Source: JBBIOI01 sp037443425
Lineage (GTDB): Bacteria; Desulfobacterota; BSN033; UBA1163
Assembly (NCBI GenBank): GCA_037443425.1
Contig: JBBIOI010000118.1
Location: forward strand, 1-10,236
Direction of reading: 5' to 3'
DNA length: 10,236 bases
Shown: positions 6,775 to 10,236 of the stretch, piece after piece
Layout: every line of letters begins with the position of its first letter
How positions within the stretch are numbered: the stretch's first letter is position 1
The notes under the pieces: model-generated
Databases searched by the model: none
What the model saw: the letters and a program-made list of their open reading frames with translations, nothing else
What the model was told of the DNA's origin: nothing
Made by a program: the position numbers and the translations under genes

Positions 6775-6832
6775 CACCTCCTTTATTAAATTAAATTTAT
6801 TGACAAAATAAAAACCTCCTTGTCACCTCCTT
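6775..6832 (-). promoter_or_regulatory. leader with three Shine-Dalgarno sequences before the importer genes
   Basis: The 90-base gap between the molybdenum subunit and the first binding protein holds three strong minus-strand Shine-Dalgarno matches: AAGGAGGTGA (6832-6823), AAGGAGG (6821-6815) and AAGGAGGTG (6783-6775). Only the last serves a recognised gene, the ATG at 6766. The middle one lies in the 13-base loop of a weak TGACAA/TTGTCA hairpin (6825-6801) and stands 8 bases before a TTG opening a six-codon frame (6807-6787, stop included). I see no convincing -35/-10 promoter or terminator here. Whether the extra sites act, or are just purine-rich leader, is open. Confidence 0.45.
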
Positions 6833-6856
6833 CCAACTTTAAAAGATTCTTATTTA

Positions 6857-9166
6857 TTATTTCATTTTCCAAAATTCTTCTTTATGAATTTTCTTCTCTC
6901 TTCCTTTTAAGGCATCAACTATTTTTTCAGGAGTAATAGGAAGTTCTTTAATTCTTACACCTATTGCATCAAATATAGCATTCGCAATTGCTGGTGCAAC
7001 ACCGACCAGCCCAGGCTCACCGAGGCCTTTTGCACCATAAGGACCTGTTTCATCATATGCCTCTACAATAATTGGTGTAATTGGTGGAACATCCATGGAA
7101 GTTGGTATTTTATAATCTGCAAAAGAAGGATTAATAACTTTGCCTCCATCAAATACTATTTCTTCAAAAAATGCATATCCTAAGCCTTGAACAAAACCAC
7201 CTTCAATCTGTCCCTCTACATTCTGAGGATGAATAGCACGGCCTACATCGTGGGCAGAAGCACCTTTAATCACTTTCACCTTTCCTGTCTCAGGATCAAC
7301 TTCTACTTCAACTGCTTGTGCTCCAAATATATATGCTGACATAGTTCCGAATGGAAAGCCAAAAAATCCGCTTCTATCGAACGGAGGTTTCTCAACCATA
7401 TAAGAACTTTTTCCTATAATAGGTCCACCCTTAACCCAACAGCTTAATGCTCCTAACTGTTGAAAACTTATCCCCTTTTCTGGAGAGAATTTAACAAATA
7501 CCCTTTTATCTCTTGTCACAAGGTCCTCTTTATTTTCGTCAAGTTGCTTTGCAGCTAAATCGAGTAGCTGCTCTCTGGCATCAATGGCTGCAAGTCTTAC
7601 TGCATTTCCCCCTGTATATGTAAGTCTACTTGCGCTTGTGGCCCACGTATAAGGTGTTGCATCTGTATCTCTGATGACGAGATTAATATCTTCTATGGGA
7701 ACTCCAAGTTCTTCAGCAACTATCTGTGAAAAAATTGTATCTGAACCTTGTCCGATATCCATTGTTCCCACATGAAGCGACACAGTCCCATCCTCATTGA
7801 TACGAACAATGGCAGAAACGGTCAACAGACCACTGATATGATTTATTGAGGCTATTCCCCTCCCACGATATACTTCTTTTTTCTCTTTCCATCCAACTGC
7901 AGAAGCTGCTTTTTCTAAACATTCTTTAATTCCTACACTATATATTGGTTGACGACCTACTGAATAATCACCCGGATTTAAGGCATTTTTTAGTCGAACC
8001 TCTAATGGATCCATACCAATCTCTTTGGCAGCCATATCAATTAATGATTCAGAGGCAAATGTAGTTTGGGGATTTCCAAAACCTCTAAATGCCCCTGTTT
8101 TCACTTTATTTGTGTAAACACAGTACCCCTCGATTTTTAAATGGGGTACTCTATAAGGCCCTCTTGCCATAAGAGATCCAAATCCTGTCACACCAGGGCC
8201 ATCATCTGCATAAGCCCCTGTATCGAATACATTTACCATCTCTTTTGCGACAAAGGTTCCATCTTTCTTCACTCCCAATTTACCCCATATAATACAAGGA
8301 TGACGAGGACGGGATGCAGTAAATTCTTCTTCTCTTGTTAAAACGATTTTTACTGGTCTTCCTGTCTTTTGGCTCAGAGCCACACAGATTGGCTGGACAT
8401 TGGTCTCAATTTTTCCTCCGAATCCTCCCCCAATATTTGGAGCAATAACCCTAATCTTACTCATTGGAATTTTAAGAGATTCAGAAATCCTTGCCTGGGT
8501 AATAAAAATACTTTGTGTACTCGAATAGACTACAATCTTCCCTGAAGGATCAATCATGGCAATCGCACCCGAAGGTTCAAGATAGGATTGATGATGCATA
8601 TGTGTCCTAAAAGTATCTTCTACAATAATATCTGATTCTCTAAAGCCTCTTTGAATATCTCCTTCAATGAAAGTAGTGCGGGAGCATACATTCCCTTCTT
8701 GAATAGCAGGAAATACACAGAGGTAAGATTTTAAGTCTTCATGGATTAAGGGGGCATCTGGTTTCATCGCTTCTAAAGGATCAAAAACCGCTGGAAGCTC
8801 TTCATAATCTACTTCAATCAATTGAATGGCTTCTTCAGCAATTTCTTTATCAATGGCTGCTACAGCCGCTACGGGTTCTCCAATATATCGAACCTTTTCT
8901 CTGGCTAATACTGGTTCGTCTTTAATAAAAGGTCCATAACGTCCATCTGGAATATCTTCAAAAGTAATCACTGCCTTTACACCTGGGAGTTTCAAAGCCT
9001 TATTCTTATCAATATTAAGGATTCTCGCATGAGGGAATATACTTCTTAAAATCTTCCCCCATAACATATTTGGGAAACTAAGATCATTAATATATAAAGC
9101 TGATCCGGTTACTTTCTGAGAACAATCTATCTTGGGAATTGATTTACCAATATATTGATAATTCAT
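6857..9166 (-). CDS. molybdenum hydroxylase (xanthine dehydrogenase family), molybdopterin-binding catalytic subunit
   Basis: A 769-residue catalytic subunit, the usual size for three-subunit XDH/CoxL-family enzymes. It hydroxylates an organic substrate with water at a Mo-pterin centre and passes electrons to the 2Fe-2S subunit. Seen in order: N-terminal aldehyde oxidase a/b-hammerhead domain (about 15-125), YSSTQSIFITQ (214-224), GGGFGGK (246-252), AFRGFGNPQ (359-367), DIGQG and ATSASR cofactor-binding stretches, and GAKGLGEPG (711-719) whose Glu717 is the expected catalytic base. The FRGFG loop is xanthine dehydrogenase/aldehyde oxidase-like; the AYRCSF loop holding the Cu-ligand Cys of aerobic CO dehydrogenase is absent. 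AAGGAGG lies 5 bases before the ATG at 9166, which overlaps the previous stop as ATGA, so translation is coupled. An in-frame ATG at 9232 would add 22 residues read from the preceding gene in another frame, and is rejected. Substrate (purine, N-heterocycle, aldehyde or similar) cannot be decided. Confidence 0.93.
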   Translation of the reverse strand: MNYQYIGKSIPKIDCSQKVTGSALYINDLSFPNMLWGKILRSIFPHARILNIDKNKALKLPGVKAVITFEDIPDGRYGPFIKDEPVLAREKVRYIGEPVAAVAAIDKEIAEEAIQLIEVDYEELPAVFDPLEAMKPDAPLIHEDLKSYLCVFPAIQEGNVCSRTTFIEGDIQRGFRESDIIVEDTFRTHMHHQSYLEPSGAIAMIDPSGKIVVYSSTQSIFITQARISESLKIPMSKIRVIAPNIGGGFGGKIETNVQPICVALSQKTGRPVKIVLTREEEFTASRPRHPCIIWGKLGVKKDGTFVAKEMVNVFDTGAYADDGPGVTGFGSLMARGPYRVPHLKIEGYCVYTNKVKTGAFRGFGNPQTTFASESLIDMAAKEIGMDPLEVRLKNALNPGDYSVGRQPIYSVGIKECLEKAASAVGWKEKKEVYRGRGIASINHISGLLTVSAIVRINEDGTVSLHVGTMDIGQGSDTIFSQIVAEELGVPIEDINLVIRDTDATPYTWATSASRLTYTGGNAVRLAAIDAREQLLDLAAKQLDENKEDLVTRDKRVFVKFSPEKGISFQQLGALSCWVKGGPIIGKSSYMVEKPPFDRSGFFGFPFGTMSAYIFGAQAVEVEVDPETGKVKVIKGASAHDVGRAIHPQNVEGQIEGGFVQGLGYAFFEEIVFDGGKVINPSFADYKIPTSMDVPPITPIIVEAYDETGPYGAKGLGEPGLVGVAPAIANAIFDAIGVRIKELPITPEKIVDALKGREKKIHKEEFWKMK

Positions 9167-9642
9167 AATCCCCTCCTTATTCTTTCTGCTGCTGTTTTGA
9201 TTGCCTTGATGATTTTTACATAACCTGTGCATCTACAGAGATTACCGGATATGCCAATTCTTATTTCGTTTTCAGTGGGAGATAGATTATTATCAATGAT
9301 AGCCTTCGCAGATAGAATCATCCCTGGTGTACAGAAACCACACTGAATTGCCCCTTCATCAATGAATGCTTTTTGAATGGGATGGATCTCTCCATTTTTT
9401 GAAAGTCCTTCAATGGTTGTAATCTTTCTTCCTCTTACATCCAGAGCCAGTAATAAACATGACCTAACTGGCAATCCATCCACAAGGACTGTGCAGACTC
9501 CACATTCTCCCTCTGAACAACCTTCCTTCGTTCCGATCAATCCAAGATCCTCACGAAGAACCTCAAGTAGTGTCCTTTGTGGAAAAATAGAAAGGGAAAA
9601 TAATTCATCATTTATATTTAATTGAATATCATACTTTCGCAT
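9163..9642 (-). CDS. molybdenum hydroxylase, 2Fe-2S electron-transfer subunit
   Basis: A 159-residue protein, the standard length for the small (CoxS/XdhC-type) subunit, carrying electrons from the Mo centre to FAD. It has the plant-ferredoxin-like cluster with Cys42, Cys47, Cys50 and Cys62 (GCSEGECGVC then VRSC) and the helical-domain cluster with Cys101, Cys104, Cys136 and Cys138 (QCGFCTPGM and CRCTGY). All eight ligands are present, so both clusters should form. AGGGAGG lies 7 bases before the ATG at 9642; another ATG at 9646 is out of frame. The gene begins 17 bases after the FAD-subunit stop, and its TGA overlaps the ATG of the catalytic subunit. Family assignment is very secure; these subunits do not reveal the substrate. 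Confidence 0.95.
   Translation of the reverse strand: MRKYDIQLNINDELFSLSIFPQRTLLEVLREDLGLIGTKEGCSEGECGVCTVLVDGLPVRSCLLLALDVRGRKITTIEGLSKNGEIHPIQKAFIDEGAIQCGFCTPGMILSAKAIIDNNLSPTENEIRIGISGNLCRCTGYVKIIKAIKTAAERIRRGL
9172..9178 (-). promoter_or_regulatory. Shine-Dalgarno site deciding the start of the molybdenum subunit
   Basis: AAGGAGG on the minus strand, 5 bases before the ATG at 9166 and inside the last codons of the 2Fe-2S gene. Together with the ATGA overlap it fixes the start and rules out the longer frame from 9232. Confidence 0.8.
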
Positions 9643-9659
9643 TCATTAACCTCCCTATA

Positions 9660-10236
9660 TTATATTTTAAGGGCATTATTAAAAGATTCTTTTAGAGCCC
9701 TTTTAGTAAGAATATATGACATCTCCTTTCTATAACTGTCAGAAGCATAGATATTTGTTATAGGGTTTACTATTTCCTGGACCTCCCTTGCAATCTGTTC
9801 CAAAAGGCTATCTTCTACCTTTTTACCTAATAATATCTCTTCAGCTCTTTTTATTTTTATCGGAGTTGGAGCTACACCTCCAAGCGCAACACCTATATAT
9901 GTACAAATCTCTTTTTCATCAATTCCTATTAAAGCAGCTACTCCTACAATTGCTATCGAATTATGAGTTTTATCAAGTTTAATATAAGTTCCTGCCGTTC
10001 TTGGTGGAAGATTAGGGATAATTAGCTCAATAAGGATCTCATCTCTAAATAAAATAGTTTCATAAAAATCCACAAAAAACTCATCTATAGGTACGATCCT
10101 TTCACCTTTTATTGAAATCAATTTTAATTTTGCCCCTAAGGCCATCAAAGCAGGAGGAAAATCAGCAGAAGGTTCTCCATGGCACAGGTTTCCCCCAATA
10201 GTTCCCATATTACGAATTGGAGGTGAGGAAATTTTC
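9660..10236 (-). CDS. molybdenum hydroxylase, FAD-binding subunit, C-terminal part (5' end outside window)
   Basis: The frame is open to the window edge. The last 191 residues are visible, where the family has about 280-290, so roughly the first 95, including the first FAD-binding glycine motif, are missing. The ATG at 10208 is internal: PPIRN precedes it in frame, giving the family's IRNMGTIGGNLCHGEPSADFP. TIGGN and SADFPPAL are the second FAD-contact region; the C-terminal CoxM-type domain (about 90-191) includes GVALGGVAPTPIK and ends in a region with YRKEMSYILTKRAL. This subunit passes electrons from the 2Fe-2S protein to NAD+ or another acceptor. There is no cysteine-bearing insertion after TIGGN such as 4-hydroxybenzoyl-CoA reductase uses for its extra 4Fe-4S cluster. 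Gene order FAD, 2Fe-2S, Mo is common for three-subunit members. Confidence 0.93.
   Translation of the reverse strand, partial: KISSPPIRNMGTIGGNLCHGEPSADFPPALMALGAKLKLISIKGERIVPIDEFFVDFYETILFRDEILIELIIPNLPPRTAGTYIKLDKTHNSIAIVGVAALIGIDEKEICTYIGVALGGVAPTPIKIKRAEEILLGKKVEDSLLEQIAREVQEIVNPITNIYASDSYRKEMSYILTKRALKESFNNALKI

Noticed and set aside
6800..6822. Plus-strand TTGACA at 6800-6805 as a -35 promoter box
   Set aside because: No TATAAT-like box lies about 17 bases downstream, and no plus-strand gene follows.
9167..9232. 22-residue N-terminal extension of the molybdenum subunit from the ATG at 9232
   Set aside because: It lies wholly within the 2Fe-2S gene in another frame and has no family match. 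The ATG at 9166 has AAGGAGG 5 bases upstream and an ATGA overlap.
10206..10208. ATG at 10208 as the true start of the FAD subunit
   Set aside because: The frame continues upstream to the window edge with the family residues PPIRN just before it, so this Met is internal.

Overview
This is a bacterial window in which every gene I can support lies on the minus strand, so transcription runs from high to low coordinates. Eleven head-to-tail genes leave almost no room between them; the largest gap is 90 bases. The DNA is AT-rich: hand counts give about 41% G+C in the first 792 bases and about 33% in a 300-base sample of one permease gene. Shine-Dalgarno sequences of the AAGGAGG type are strong and frequent. 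The two solute-binding proteins have Sec signal peptides without a lipobox, which suggests free periplasmic proteins and so a diderm (Gram-negative type) cell. A molybdenum hydroxylase together with an Old Yellow Enzyme-type flavoprotein suits an anaerobe or facultative anaerobe. A low-GC Desulfobacterota-like or candidate-phylum anaerobe is my guess; no marker gene here settles it.

Layout in transcription order. (1) 10236 to 6857: a three-subunit xanthine dehydrogenase/CO dehydrogenase-family molybdenum hydroxylase, made of an FAD subunit (5' end outside the window), a two-cluster 2Fe-2S subunit and a molybdopterin-binding catalytic subunit. (2) 6766 to 2299: a complete branched-chain-amino-acid-type (LIV) ABC importer, made of a binding protein, two permeases and two ATPases. 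(3) 2269 to 1061: a second binding protein, a close paralogue of the first. (4) 1027 to 833: a 64-residue cysteine-rich protein of unknown function. (5) 786 to 1: the N-terminal 262 residues of an NADH:flavin oxidoreductase (Old Yellow Enzyme family) whose 3' end lies outside the window.

The simplest reading is one catabolic operon. A small organic solute, captured by either of two binding proteins, is imported by the LIV system and hydroxylated by the molybdenum enzyme; the flavoprotein may act on an unsaturated intermediate. The substrate cannot be read from the sequence. The catalytic subunit lacks the CO dehydrogenase Cys loop, and the FAD subunit lacks the 4Fe-4S insertion of 4-hydroxybenzoyl-CoA reductase, so both of those assignments are unlikely. 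The points most worth following are the small cysteine protein, the paired binding proteins around one transporter, the altered active-site motif of the flavoprotein, the degenerate signature motif of the LivG-like ATPase, and a cluster of three Shine-Dalgarno sequences before the importer.
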